A stretch of DNA of 64,000 bases from Planctomycetota bacterium (GTDB lineage: Bacteria > Planctomycetota > UBA1135 > GCA-002686595): assembly GCA_016795205.1 (NCBI GenBank), contig JAEUHZ010000049.1, positions 1-64,000 of the forward strand, read 5' to 3'. The notes beneath the pieces were generated by a model. That model was not told where the DNA came from. It was given only the letters and a program-made list of their open reading frames with translations, and made no database searches. Both the position numbers and the translations under genes were made by a program. The stretch's first letter is position 1; each line of letters opens with the position of its first letter. Below, one piece after another: positions 44,986 to 57,169 of this stretch.

Positions 44986-46310
44986 GGGGAGAGCTCCACG
45001 TCGGCGCGCGTGCCGGCCGGGAGCAGGGCTGGAGCGGACAGCTCGACGAAGGCGTCGAACAGCCCGTCCGGCCGCGGCCAGGGCTCGACGCGCAGCGTCC
45101 CCGCGAGCGGCGCGCCGCCCTGCGGGCGCACCAGCGCCCGTGCGCCGTCCTTCCAGCGCGCGAGGTCGGCGCCGCCGAGCTCCAGGCGCGCGCTGCCGAC
45201 CGCCGGGTCCGCGACGGCCGCCACCTCGGCCTGCGCGGCCAGCGTCGCTCCGCGCTCGATGCGCACGGGCGCGCGGCCCGGCCGCCAATCGCGCGGCGCG
45301 CCGTGGAGGAACACGCCGTCGCGCCCGGACGTGGCCGAGAGCGCCGCGCGGTCCCGGCGCAGCCGCGCGAGGCGGGCCTCCTTGTCCGCCAGCTCGTCGG
45401 CCGAGCGGGCCAGGGCATCGGCGCGCGCCGCGCGGTCGATCTCCAGCGCGCGCGCCTGCCGCTCGACCGCCTCGCCCTGGGCCCGCACGCTCTCCTCGCG
45501 CTGCTCCCGCTCGAGCTGTTGGTCGATGTCGAGGCGCTTCTTGGCGCGCTCCCGCGCGAGCGCCGTGGCGTCCACCGCGATGCCCAGCGCGCGCCGCTGG
45601 CGCTTGAGGACCAGCTCCTCCGTGCCGCTGACGAGCTCGTCGCGCTTGTACATCTCCTCGAGCTGCGTGAGCTCGTCCTCCTGGTCCTCGACGTAGGAGC
45701 GCTCGCGCCGCCGCGCCAGCTCGTCGTCGCGGCGGTCGAAGGCCAGATCGTGCTCCTTCCAGGCCGCGAGCGCGCGCTGCGAGCGCGTCAGGGCCGCGCG
45801 CGCCTGGGCCAGGGACGAGCTGGCGGCCTCCTCCTCGAGCTTCTGGCGCGCGACGAGGCCGGCGTGGCGCACCTCGGCGCTCTTCGAATCGCGCTCCGCA
45901 TCGCGGATGCGCTCCTCGAGCCCGCGCAAGTCGAAGCGCAAGAGCACGTCACCGGTCGCGACCTTGGCGCCGTGGGGCAGCGCCTCGAGCACGAGCAGGG
46001 GCCCGCTCCACTCCTCGGGCCAGTACGACCACGCGGCGGGGTTCGCGGGGGCCAGGACGGCGGGCTTGGTCGCTGCGGCCTGCGCGACATCGGTGCCGGC
46101 CGCGGCCCGCGCTCCATCCGACCGCGGGGCCGGGCCCGCCTCGGGAGCGGCGCTGCGCGAGGCGCATGCGCCGACGAGCACGAGGACCAGGGGCAGCCCG
46201 GCGGCCGGCCAGGGCGCCCGCGCGAGCGGGCGGGCTGCCGGCGCAGGTCTCGGACCGGCGGTCGAGCGGGAGGAAGCGGAGCGCGAATGCGTGCTGAAGG
46301 GGGGATGCAT
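44982..46310 (-). CDS. HlyD-like periplasmic adaptor lipoprotein, orphan
   Basis: A 442-residue protein: a polar N-terminus, hydrophobic segment with lipobox-like LVGAC (about 45-49), a biotinyl-lipoyl half (YWPEEWSGPLLVLEALPHG to VLLRFD), a long charged coiled coil (about 130-330) and a C-terminal beta-barrel region (about 345-442) with GATLAAQAEVAAVAD. This is the layout of membrane fusion proteins of ABC or RND export systems. No transporter or TolC partner lies nearby; it is coupled instead to the toroid protein gene by a four-base overlap, which is unusual. Confidence 0.73.
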   Translation of the reverse strand: MHPPFSTHSRSASSRSTAGPRPAPAARPLARAPWPAAGLPLVLVLVGACASRSAAPEAGPAPRSDGARAAAGTDVAQAAATKPAVLAPANPAAWSYWPEEWSGPLLVLEALPHGAKVATGDVLLRFDLRGLEERIRDAERDSKSAEVRHAGLVARQKLEEEAASSSLAQARAALTRSQRALAAWKEHDLAFDRRDDELARRRERSYVEDQEDELTQLEEMYKRDELVSGTEELVLKRQRRALGIAVDATALARERAKKRLDIDQQLEREQREESVRAQGEAVERQARALEIDRAARADALARSADELADKEARLARLRRDRAALSATSGRDGVFLHGAPRDWRPGRAPVRIERGATLAAQAEVAAVADPAVGSARLELGGADLARWKDGARALVRPQGGAPLAGTLRVEPWPRPDGLFDAFVELSAPALLPAGTRADVELSP

Positions 46311-46446
46311 GGGGGCCTCGGGGTCAGAGGCTAGCGACCGCGACCGCCGCGCGCGCCGGCCGTACCCAGCTCGAACGGCCTGACACGCGCCCGAGGATCC
46401 GCATCGGGGATGGCCCGCACGTCGTAGGCTCTCCCGGAGAGCACCC

Positions 46447-47034
46447 ATGCGCCTTGTCCCCCGATCCGTGCTCGCCAGCCTGGCGGGCCTGTTCGCCAGC
46501 TCCTGCAACGGCATGTTCGAGAAGACCACCGCCACGAAGCCCGAGGCCCGCGCCCAGACCCTGCACGCCTTCCAGGTCGAAGGCATCGACGGCCGGCCGC
46601 GCGACCTCGCGGCCTGGAAGGGCAAGGTCGTGCTCGTCGTGAACACGGCCAGCGAGTGCGGCTTCACGAGCCAGTACGAGGGCTTGCAGAAGCTCCAGGA
46701 GCGCTACGGGGCGCGCGGCTTCGACGTGCTCGCGTTCCCGAGCAACGACTTCGGCGGGCAAGAGCCGGGGACCAGCGCGCAGATCGCGCAGTTCTGCTCG
46801 ACGAGCTTCGGCACGACGTTCCCGCTGTTCGCCAAGGTCGCCGTCAAGAGCGGAACGGACCAGGCGCCGCTCTACCGCTGGCTCGGCGAGTCGACCGGGA
46901 AGCTCCCGGGCTGGAACTTCGGCAAGTACCTGATCGGGAAGGACGGCCAGCCGATCGCGTTCTGGCCCAGCACGACGAAGCCCGAGGACGGCGCCATCAC
47001 CAGCGCCATCGAGCAGGCCCTGCCGGCGGGCTGA
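46447..47034 (+). CDS. Glutathione peroxidase-family thiol peroxidase, exported
   Basis: A 195-residue enzyme reducing peroxides with thiols. An N-terminal export signal ends near LFASSC (Cys20), so it may be lipid-anchored. Family motifs are NTASECGFTSQYEGL (peroxidatic Cys71), FPSNDFGGQEPG (with the Gln of the catalytic tetrad) and WNFGKYLIG (Trp and Asn). A Cys in IAQFCSTSF could be the resolving residue. GGAGAG upstream supports the ATG. With the redoxin at 5600 it adds to envelope peroxide defence. Confidence 0.92.
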   Translation: MRLVPRSVLASLAGLFASSCNGMFEKTTATKPEARAQTLHAFQVEGIDGRPRDLAAWKGKVVLVVNTASECGFTSQYEGLQKLQERYGARGFDVLAFPSNDFGGQEPGTSAQIAQFCSTSFGTTFPLFAKVAVKSGTDQAPLYRWLGESTGKLPGWNFGKYLIGKDGQPIAFWPSTTKPEDGAITSAIEQALPAG

Positions 47035-47035
47035 G

Positions 47036-47070
47036 GCCGCGCGTCGCGCTCGCCCGCGCCGTCGCGCGGC
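47036..47070. terminator. Hairpin between glutathione peroxidase and metH ends
   Basis: GCCGCGCG (47036-47043) and CGCGCGGC (47063-47070) form an 8-bp stem with a 19-base loop, in the 75-base gap between convergent stops. No T tract is seen; support is moderate because the loop is long. Confidence 0.35.
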
Positions 47071-47109
47071 GAATCCCTCCGGCGGACGCCGTCGAGGCCA
47101 CGGGCACCT

Positions 47110-50100
47110 TCAGAGCGTGAAGTACTTCGCGCTCGGATGGTGGCAGACGATCGCGCTCGTCGATTGCTCGGGCTCGAGCTGGAACTCCTCGCTCAGCGTG
47201 ATGCCGATGCGCTCGGCCCCGAGCAGCGCGAGCAACTGCGCCTGGTCCTCCAGGTTCGGGCAGGCCGGGTAGCCGAAGCTGAAGCGCGAGCCACGGTAGC
47301 CCTGCTGGAAGAGTGTCTTCATCTCGCGCGCGTCGTCGCCGGCGATGCCCAGCTCGCCGCGCACGATGCGGTGCACGTACTCGGCCAGGCCCTCGGCGAC
47401 CTCGACCGACAGCCCGTGCAGGTGCAGGTAGTCCTGGTAGCGGTCGGCGGCGAACCACTCGCGCGCCACATCGGAAGCGCGCTGGCCCACGGTCACGACC
47501 TGCAGCGCCACGACGTCGGGCCGGCCGTCGTGCACGTGGAAGTAGTCGGCGATGCAGCGGTTCTGCTTGCCTTGCTGGCGCGGGAACGCGAAGCGCGCGG
47601 CCTCGCGGCCCTCGTCCGCTGGATCGAGCAGCACGAGCGTGTCGCCCTCGGGCACGCAGCGCCAGTAGCCGTAGGCCGCGCGTGGCTCCAGGATCCGCTC
47701 CTTCTGGCAACGCTTCGCGAGCTCGAAGTGGAGCGGCCGCACGACCTCCTGGATCAGCTGCTTGTGCGCGGCCAGCGTGCCGCCCTTGCGCCGATAGCCC
47801 CACTGGAACTGGAACAGAGTCGTCTCGTTCACGTAGGGCAGCACGGCCTGCAGGTTCACGCCCTCCAAGAGCCGCGCGCCCAGGAACGGCGGCTCGGGGT
47901 AGTCGATGTCCCGCGGCAACTCCGTCAGCTTGCTCCAGGTCTTGCTGGAGCGCGGCACTGGGCGCCCGTCGCGGCCGGCGATGGCGCTCGCGGCGCTCTG
48001 TGCGGCCGCCAGGGCGCGCGCCGTGCCCGCCTGCTGCTCGGCCGCGGCGGCTTGGGGGAGGGGCGCCGGCTGCGCGCCGCGGACCGCGGGCTTGGGCTCG
48101 CCGCGCACGACGCGCTCCATGACGTGCAGGCCCTCGAAGGCGTCCTCGGCGTAGTAGAGCGGCCCGGCGTACAGCGCCCGGCAGTCGCTCTCGACGTAGG
48201 CGCGCGTCAGCGCCGCGCCGCCCAGGATCACCGGCGTGGACACGCCGCGCCGGTTCATCTCCTCCAGGTTCTCCTTCATGATCACCGTGCTCTTCACGAG
48301 CAGGCCGCTCATGCCGATCGCGTGCGGATTCACGTCGTGCGCGACCTCCAGGATGTGCTGGATCGGCTGCTTGATGCCCAGGTTGTAGACCGTGTAGCCG
48401 TTGTTCGTGAGGATGATGTCGACCAGGTTCTTGCCGATGTCGTGCACGTCGCCGCGCACGGTCGCCAGCACGATCTTGCCGCGCGATTCGCCGCTCTGGC
48501 GCGCCATGAGCGGCTCGAGGTAGGCCACGGCGGCCTTCATGGTCTCGGCCGACTGGAGCACGAAGGGCAACTGCATGTCTCCGCGCCCGAACAGCTCGCC
48601 GACCGTCTTCATGCCGGAGAGCAGATCGACGTTGATGATCTCGAGCGGCTGCTTGGACTCGAGGGCCAACGCCAGATCGTCCTCGAGCCCCGGCTTCTCG
48701 CCCTCCACGATGCGCCAGGCCAGGCGCTCGAACACGTCCGCCGGCACCTGTCGCGCGGCCTTCTTCGTGACCTGCGCGCCCTCGAACAGCCTCAGGAACT
48801 CCTGGAGCGGGTCGTAGCCCTCGCGCCGGCGGTCGAAGATCAGGTCCTCGGCGACCTCTCGGGCGCGCGGATCGATGCGGTGCAGCGGCTCGATGCGGGC
48901 GCTGTGCAGGATCGCCGCGGTCAGGCCGGCCTCGCGCGCGTGGTGCAGGAACACGGAGTTCAGCACGTGGCGGGCGGCGGGGTTGAGCCCGAAGCTGATG
49001 TTCGAGAGCCCGAGCAGGAGCCCGACCCCCGGGAGCTCCGCCTTGACGCGCCGGATGCCCTCGAGGGTCTCCAGGCCGAGCCGGCGGTCGTCCTCGTTCC
49101 CCGTGCAGATCGTGAACGTGAGCACGTCGAACAGCAGGTCCTCGGGCGAGAGCCCGTGCTCCTCGACGCAGATGCCGTGGATGCGCTTGGCGATGCGCAG
49201 CTTGTCCGCGGCGGTCTTCGCCATGCCCTGCTCGTCGATCGTCAGCGCGATGACGGCCGCGCCGTGCTCCTTGACGAGCGGCAGCACCTGCTCGATGCGC
49301 TCCAGACCGTCCTCGAGGTTGATCGAGTTCACGATCGAGCGCCCGCCGGCCAGCTCCAGCGCGGCCTTCAGCACCCCGACCTCGGTCGAGTCGATCATGA
49401 GCGGCACCGGGACGTCGGAGCGATAGCGCGTCACGACGCCCGACATGTCCGCCACCTCGTCGCGGCCGACGTAGGCCGTGCACACGTCGAGCACGTGGGA
49501 TCCATCGCGCACTTGCTCGCGGCCCATGGCGACCATGGCCTCGAGGTCGCCCTTCAGGAGCGCCTCGCGGAAGGCCTTGCTGCCGTTGGCGTTCGAGCGC
49601 TCGCCCACGAACAGGATCGAGTTGTCCTGCAGGAGTGGAACAGCCGAGTAGATGCTCGTGACCTGCGCCTGATGCGCGGGCTTGCGCGGCTTGGGCGCAC
49701 GCACGCCGATCCGTCGGGCGACGGCCGCCATGTGCGCCGGCGTCGTGCCGCAGCAGCCGCCGACCACGTTGAGCCCGTCCTCCTCGACGAAGCGCTCCAG
49801 CCAGTCGGCCAGCTCCTCGGGAGTGAGCGGGTAGTGCGGCTTGCCGTCCACCAAGAGCGGCAAGCCGGCATTCGGGTAGACCATGGGGCGCTTGCGGCAG
49901 GTCTGGCCCAGGAGCCGCACGTGCTCGCCCATCTCGCGCGGGCCCGTCGCGCAGTTGATGCCCAGGACGTCGATCGGGTACGGGTCGAGCAGGGCGATCG
50001 CCGCGCCCATCTCCGTGCCGACCAGCATGGTGCCCGTGACCTCCATCGTGACGCTGACGAAGATCGCGTGCTCGCCCCGCGCCTCGCTGCGCGCCTGGAT

Positions 50101-50622
50101 CACGCCGTTCAGTGCGGCCTTGATCTGCAGGGGGTCCTGGCACGTCTCGATCAGGAAGCCGTCGACGCCGCCCTCGATCAGGCCGCGCGCCTGCTCGAGG
50201 TAGCTCTGGCGCAGCGTCGCGTAGGGTGCGTGCCCCAGCGTCGCGAGCTTGGTGCCCGGACCCATGGAGCCCAGCGCGAAGCGCGGTTTCTCCGGCGTCG
50301 CGAGCCGGGCGCAGGCGGCCTTGGCCACGCCTGCTGCCACGCGGTTGATCTCGCGCGCCTGGTCGGCGAGCCCGAACTCCGCGAGGACGTGCGGCATCGC
50401 GCCGAAGGTGTTCGTCTCGACCAGGTCGCAGCCCGCCTCGAGGTAGGCCTCGTGGATCGCTTGGATGACCTCGGGTCGCGTCAGGTTCACGAAGTCGACG
50501 CAGTTCTCGTGCCCGCAGTAGTCGCGCTCGAGGTCGAGGTGCGCCGCATGGATCTGCGTGCCCATCGCGCCGTCGAGCACGAGCACGCGCTCGGCCAGCG
50601 CCCGGCGAAGGGGGGTGGTCAT
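47110..50622 (-). CDS. metH: Cobalamin-dependent methionine synthase
   Basis: A 1,170-residue enzyme methylating homocysteine from methyltetrahydrofolate via cobalamin. Domains in order: homocysteine binding (1-310; zinc Cys224 in NCATGP and Cys290-Cys291 in GGCCGTTP), pterin binding (about 335-600; FVGERSNANGSKAF), cobalamin binding (about 640-830; DVHDIG with lower ligand His727, then MSGLLVKS and GGAALT), and an AdoMet-dependent reactivation domain to the C-terminus (FSFGYPACPNLEDQ, HHPSAKYF). Length and motifs are complete. Its ATG overlaps the stop of the upstream ArsR-methyltransferase gene as ATGA, so that regulator and metH form one unit. Confidence 0.97.
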   Translation of the reverse strand: MTTPLRRALAERVLVLDGAMGTQIHAAHLDLERDYCGHENCVDFVNLTRPEVIQAIHEAYLEAGCDLVETNTFGAMPHVLAEFGLADQAREINRVAAGVAKAACARLATPEKPRFALGSMGPGTKLATLGHAPYATLRQSYLEQARGLIEGGVDGFLIETCQDPLQIKAALNGVIQARSEARGEHAIFVSVTMEVTGTMLVGTEMGAAIALLDPYPIDVLGINCATGPREMGEHVRLLGQTCRKRPMVYPNAGLPLLVDGKPHYPLTPEELADWLERFVEEDGLNVVGGCCGTTPAHMAAVARRIGVRAPKPRKPAHQAQVTSIYSAVPLLQDNSILFVGERSNANGSKAFREALLKGDLEAMVAMGREQVRDGSHVLDVCTAYVGRDEVADMSGVVTRYRSDVPVPLMIDSTEVGVLKAALELAGGRSIVNSINLEDGLERIEQVLPLVKEHGAAVIALTIDEQGMAKTAADKLRIAKRIHGICVEEHGLSPEDLLFDVLTFTICTGNEDDRRLGLETLEGIRRVKAELPGVGLLLGLSNISFGLNPAARHVLNSVFLHHAREAGLTAAILHSARIEPLHRIDPRAREVAEDLIFDRRREGYDPLQEFLRLFEGAQVTKKAARQVPADVFERLAWRIVEGEKPGLEDDLALALESKQPLEIINVDLLSGMKTVGELFGRGDMQLPFVLQSAETMKAAVAYLEPLMARQSGESRGKIVLATVRGDVHDIGKNLVDIILTNNGYTVYNLGIKQPIQHILEVAHDVNPHAIGMSGLLVKSTVIMKENLEEMNRRGVSTPVILGGAALTRAYVESDCRALYAGPLYYAEDAFEGLHVMERVVRGEPKPAVRGAQPAPLPQAAAAEQQAGTARALAAAQSAASAIAGRDGRPVPRSSKTWSKLTELPRDIDYPEPPFLGARLLEGVNLQAVLPYVNETTLFQFQWGYRRKGGTLAAHKQLIQEVVRPLHFELAKRCQKERILEPRAAYGYWRCVPEGDTLVLLDPADEGREAARFAFPRQQGKQNRCIADYFHVHDGRPDVVALQVVTVGQRASDVAREWFAADRYQDYLHLHGLSVEVAEGLAEYVHRIVRGELGIAGDDAREMKTLFQQGYRGSRFSFGYPACPNLEDQAQLLALLGAERIGITLSEEFQLEPEQSTSAIVCHHPSAKYFTL

Positions 50623-51557
50623 CGAGAGCTCTTCACTCCGGTCGCGACCAGCGTCATGAAGTGCGGCGGCTGGGGATCGCGCGCCGCGCGCTGGATCCGC
50701 ACCTTCTCGAACCCGGCGCCGGCCAGCAGCTCGCCCAGCGCGCTCTCCGTGAAGCCCAGGTGACGGTGCTGGAGCTGTTCCTTGACCCAGCCCTCGGAGT
50801 GCGCGAGCAGGTCGATGACCAGCGCGCGCCCGCCGGGGACGAGCACGCGCCGCGCCTCCGCCAGCGCCCTGGCCGGTTGCTCGGCGTGGTGCAGTGCCTG
50901 CGAGAGCACCGCGACGTCGTAGCTCGCGTCGGGGAGCGGCAGGTCCTGGATGTCACCCTCGACGGTCTGGACGTTGGCGACGCCCTTCTGCGCGGCGCGG
51001 GCGCTCAGCCGCGACAGCATCTCGGGCGACACGTCGACCGCCGTGACCTCGTGCGCGACGTCCGCCAGCATGAGCGTGAGCAGCCCGTCGCCGATGCCCA
51101 GATCGACGTACCTGCCGCGCGGCGCGAGCTGGATCAGTGCGCGCGCCAGTCCCTCCCACGTGCGGCCCGGCAGCACCTGGTCCTCGAAGGTGGCGGCGAC
51201 ACGGTCGAAGTAGGCGCGCGCGTCCTCGCGGCGCCGATCACGCAGCGTCTCCAGCCCGGCGAGGTCGGCCTCGAACTCGGGGCTCGCGCGGTTCTCCTGG
51301 AGCACGCCGCCCCACAGTCCCGCCGCGGGTCCGGGCGCGATCGAATGCAGCGTGCGCCGACCCTCGCGCCGGTCGACGACCAGCCCCACCTCCTTGAGCA
51401 GCGCCAGGTGCGTCGACACGCGCGACTGGCCGACGTTCAAGATCTCCATGAGGTCGGAGCCCGAGAGCTCCTCCTGCGCGAGGAGGTGGAGGATGCGCAG
51501 GCGGGTCTCGTCCGCGAGCGCCTTCAGGAGACGGGAGGTGCCAGTTAGACCGATCAT
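50619..51557 (-). CDS. ArsR-family repressor fused to an AdoMet-dependent methyltransferase domain
   Basis: A 312-residue fusion. Residues 1-85 are an ArsR/SmtB winged helix (LKALADETRLRILHLLAQEE, then helix-turn-helix VGQSRVSTHLALLKEVGLV) without the usual metal-binding Cys/His set. Residues about 115-300 form a class I methyltransferase domain: YVDLGIGDGLLT (AdoMet-binding loop), VTAVDVSPEML and SYDVAVLSQALHH. The likely role is sensing AdoMet or AdoHcy and controlling metH, which it overlaps by four bases. A perfect inverted repeat covers its own start codon (51549-51580). Sensing is inferred; catalysis is not excluded. Confidence 0.9.
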   Translation of the reverse strand: MIGLTGTSRLLKALADETRLRILHLLAQEELSGSDLMEILNVGQSRVSTHLALLKEVGLVVDRREGRRTLHSIAPGPAAGLWGGVLQENRASPEFEADLAGLETLRDRRREDARAYFDRVAATFEDQVLPGRTWEGLARALIQLAPRGRYVDLGIGDGLLTLMLADVAHEVTAVDVSPEMLSRLSARAAQKGVANVQTVEGDIQDLPLPDASYDVAVLSQALHHAEQPARALAEARRVLVPGGRALVIDLLAHSEGWVKEQLQHRHLGFTESALGELLAGAGFEKVRIQRAARDPQPPHFMTLVATGVKSSR

Positions 51558-51580
51558 GGTTTCCGCATATCATGATCGGT
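51549..51580. promoter_or_regulatory. Candidate operator: perfect 10-bp inverted repeat over the ArsR start codon
   Basis: ACCGATCATG (51549-51558) and CATGATCGGT (51571-51580) are exact reverse complements with a 12-base spacer. The left arm includes the ATG of the ArsR-methyltransferase gene; the right arm lies 14-23 bases upstream of it. The sequence is A+T-richer than its surroundings, and ArsR-type dimers bind such palindromes. It would let the protein repress its own gene and metH together. Confidence 0.65.
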
Positions 51581-51792
51581 TGCCCGGCACCTGCAAGCGC
51601 TGGGTCCGGCCCCGAACCTCGATCGCCCCCCCCGCGAACGCGCTCCCAGGGCCCCAGGCCCGCGAGGTGGGCTGTCCGGGGGCCCGCCCCGCCAGTCCCG
51701 CGGATCAGCCCGAGCGCAGGGGGTGGCTCCTCCCCCGGCCGCTAGACTCGGCGCGCGACGTCCTCCGCCGCCCCGTTCCCAAAGACGCGCCC

Positions 51793-54564
<2,772 letters not shown>

Positions 54565-54580
54565 GCCGCGGAGCCCCGGC

Positions 54581-56062
54581 TCACAGGCCGGCGTAGGTGC
54601 GGATCTTCTTCTCGCGCTGGAGCAGCGCCTTCTGCAGCGCGCTGGCCGCGTTGGCCACGTCGGCCTTGGTGCCCGACGCCAGCGCGGTCCGCAGGGCCTG
54701 CAGTACGTCGGCGAGCTCCCGATCGTTGGGCGCGCCGTCCAGCAGGTAGGACACGAGCAGTCCGGCCTCCTGGTACAGGCGGCTCGATCCCGGGATGTCG
54801 TTCAAGGACAAGGCGAACCGGAAGACGTCGTCGAGCCGGCGCAGCCCGCCGGACTTCTTGAGCTCCGCGCAGGCGAACGCACGCAGCGTCCAGGGGTCGG
54901 CGTCGGGCGCGGCTTGTGGGTTCCGCAGAAAGCGTTCGGCGTACGCCGCCGCGCCATAGCGCAACCAGCGTGGGATGCGCTTCTCGTTCCAAAACGCCGG
55001 ACCGAAGCCGGCTGCGTCGCCGCTCGTCCCGCCCGCCACGCGCTCGCCGACCGCCTGCCAGGACGGATCGATGGCCTCCACGAAGCTCTGCGCCGCGGCC
55101 CAGCGCACCCAGAAGGGGCCCCAGGCCGCGAGCTTCTGATCCTTGCGATCCCAATAAGTGACGCCGCAGCCCAGGTACTGGGGCGGCTTCGAGCCGTCGA
55201 AGAACGCGTCGGCGAAGTAGGCGCCGTGGAGCGAGGAGAAGCCCTCGCTCTCGCCGATCGTGCCGTTGCCGGCGAACTCGTTGTACTGCCCCAGGCTCGC
55301 GAGGACGAGGATGTGCGGCCGCCTGGCCGGCTGGATCCCGAACAGTCGCTCCAGCTCGGCGTGCACCCGGTCCGCGTGCCAGCGCGCGACGTTCGCGCTC
55401 TCCCAATCGCAGGTCGCCCAGACGTCGAAGTGCTGGCCGACGAGCTCCCAGTGCGAGTCCAGCTTGGAGTGGTACGCGTTCGCGCTCGTGAGGTCGAGCC
55501 ACTCGTCGCCGCACTTCCACAGCAGTGCCGCCCACTTGTCCACGTCGGCAGGCGCGATCCAACTGTTGTCGTCGGCCCGGAACTGGTAGCCCGCGGCTTT
55601 CCACTCCTCGATCTGCCGCTCGCGCTCGATCTCGGCCGGGTTGCGCCAGGCGCCTTGCCCGTCCTTGGCCCAACCCATGTTCAGGAACGGGAGGTCGCGC
55701 TCGGGCACCCACTCGTCCTTGAAGCGGGCCAGGCCCTTCTCCTTCATGCGCGCGGCTTCCTCGCGCTTGTACTTGGAGAGCTCGGCGAAGCTCTCGAACC
55801 ACTTGCCGTCGTAGAGCTGATGGCGCAGGGCCTTGCGCGCCGTCTCGTTGTGCGCGTCGATCTCGAGCACGCGCTTGTAGACCCGTTTCGCGCCGTCCTC
55901 GTTCGTGCTCGCGGCCGCCAGCGCGAGCAGCTTGGTCACGTTCGATCCCGCGGCGGCGATCTGGGCGTCGAGGTCGTCGGTGGCGGCCCGGGCCGGGAGC
56001 GTCGCGGGCTGGACCAGGACGGGAGGCGCGGGGAGCAAGCCAATGAGCAGGCCGAGGAGCAT
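54581..56062 (-). CDS. Exported protein of unknown function
   Basis: A 493-residue protein with a signal peptide (about 1-28). A short TPR-like helical part (about 35-75) is followed by a Trp- and Lys-rich region with WFESFAELSKYKREEAARM and KDEWVPERDLPFLNMGW, then a domain resembling metallopeptidase-like relatives (about 200-490) in its helix pattern but with no HEXXH motif. It is convergent with the kinase gene, 16 bases between stops. Similar proteins are common in planctomycetes without known function; I cannot assign one. Confidence 0.6.
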   Translation of the reverse strand: MLLGLLIGLLPAPPVLVQPATLPARAATDDLDAQIAAAGSNVTKLLALAAASTNEDGAKRVYKRVLEIDAHNETARKALRHQLYDGKWFESFAELSKYKREEAARMKEKGLARFKDEWVPERDLPFLNMGWAKDGQGAWRNPAEIERERQIEEWKAAGYQFRADDNSWIAPADVDKWAALLWKCGDEWLDLTSANAYHSKLDSHWELVGQHFDVWATCDWESANVARWHADRVHAELERLFGIQPARRPHILVLASLGQYNEFAGNGTIGESEGFSSLHGAYFADAFFDGSKPPQYLGCGVTYWDRKDQKLAAWGPFWVRWAAAQSFVEAIDPSWQAVGERVAGGTSGDAAGFGPAFWNEKRIPRWLRYGAAAYAERFLRNPQAAPDADPWTLRAFACAELKKSGGLRRLDDVFRFALSLNDIPGSSRLYQEAGLLVSYLLDGAPNDRELADVLQALRTALASGTKADVANAASALQKALLQREKKIRTYAGL

Positions 56063-56282
56063 CGAGTTGCGGGGGGTCCGGGTCGCGACGAACGGGAGGG
56101 GGCCTGGCGGGGCGGGCCCACGCGGCCAGGCCGAGGATAGCGCTCCCAGGCGTTTCGGCGGCCGGCGAACCGTCCGTGGCGCGCGGTCTCGTGGCGCGAC
56201 CGGTGGCGACCTGGGATCGCGGTTGACCCTGCGGGCGAGCGCTGGGGCCGGATCGAGGGCAACATGCCCGGGAGTCCGCAGC

Positions 56283-57140
56283 ATGTCGGCCCCCGCCCAG
56301 TCGCGCGTCGTGTTCCAGACGGGCGCCGCACTCCTGGCCTTCGCCCTGAACTCGATCCTGTGCCGCGCGGCGCTGGCATCGGGCGCGATCGATGCGACGA
56401 GCTTCACCGGCGTCCGCCTGGCGTCTGGTGCGCTGGTCCTCTTGGCCCTCGAACGCTGGACGCGAGGCGGCGCGGGTCGGACGCGCCTCGCGGGCGATTG
56501 GCTCTCGGCCGCGGCGCTGTTCGCCTACGCGCTCGCGTTCTCGCTGGCCTACGGCGCCCTGAGCGCGGGCACGGGAGCCCTGATCCTCTTCGGCTGCGTG
56601 CAGGCCACGATGCTCGGCGCGGGCCTGCGTGCCGGAGAGCGGCCCGACGCGCGCCTGTGGGTCGGACTCGCCCTGGCTCTCGGCGGTCTCGCCTGGCTCG
56701 TCGCTCCGGGTCTCGCGGCCCCGCCCGCCGGTGGGGCCGCGCTCATGGCGGCGGCCGGCGTCGCGTGGGGGATCTACTCGCTGCGCGGCCGCCGCGCGGC
56801 CGATCCGGTAGCGAGCACGGCCGGCAACTTCGCACGCGCCGCCCCACTGGCGCTCATCGCGCTGGCGGGCGCGTGGTCCGACGCGCACGCCGACGCCTTC
56901 GGGCTCGCGCTGGCGCTCGTGTCGGGCGCGATCACCTCGGGCCTCGGCTACGTCGTGTGGTACGCCGCGCTGCGCGGGCTCAGCGCCAGCGGCGCGGCGC
57001 TCGTGCAACTCGGTGTGCCGGTCGTGACGGCGCTGCTCGGCGTCACGTTCCTCGCGGAGCGCGCGACCCTGCGCCTCGTCCTGGCCGCGACGCTGGTGCT
57101 GGGCGGCATCGCGCTGGCCGTCGCGCGGCGCGGGCGTTGA
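56283..57140 (+). CDS. EamA/DMT-family membrane transporter
   Basis: A 285-residue protein with about ten membrane helices in two EamA halves. The first half contains FTGVRLASGALVLLAL, and the second GAITSGLGYVVWYAALRGLSA followed by GVPVVTALLGVTFLAERATLR, the family's conserved ends. Members export metabolites such as amino acids; the substrate is not predictable. It shares a 220-base divergent region with the exported protein gene at 54581-56062. Confidence 0.88.
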   Translation: MSAPAQSRVVFQTGAALLAFALNSILCRAALASGAIDATSFTGVRLASGALVLLALERWTRGGAGRTRLAGDWLSAAALFAYALAFSLAYGALSAGTGALILFGCVQATMLGAGLRAGERPDARLWVGLALALGGLAWLVAPGLAAPPAGGAALMAAAGVAWGIYSLRGRRAADPVASTAGNFARAAPLALIALAGAWSDAHADAFGLALALVSGAITSGLGYVVWYAALRGLSASGAALVQLGVPVVTALLGVTFLAERATLRLVLAATLVLGGIALAVARRGR

Positions 57141-57143
57141 GCA

Positions 57144-57168
57144 GCGCGGTCGCCCGCCGACCCCGCGC
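57144..57168. terminator. Hairpin between EamA transporter and small basic protein genes
   Basis: GCGCGG-TCG (57144-57152) pairs with CGA (57158-57160) and CCGCGC (57163-57168) around a 5-base loop, with a two-base bulge. It occupies nearly all of the 29-base gap between the two convergent stops. No T tract. Confidence 0.4.
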
Positions 57169-57169
57169 C

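Noticed and set aside
54581..56062. Possible gluzincin metallopeptidase assignment
   Set aside because: No HEXXH is present; the corresponding helix reads RWAAAQSFVEAID, so a peptidase call is not supported.
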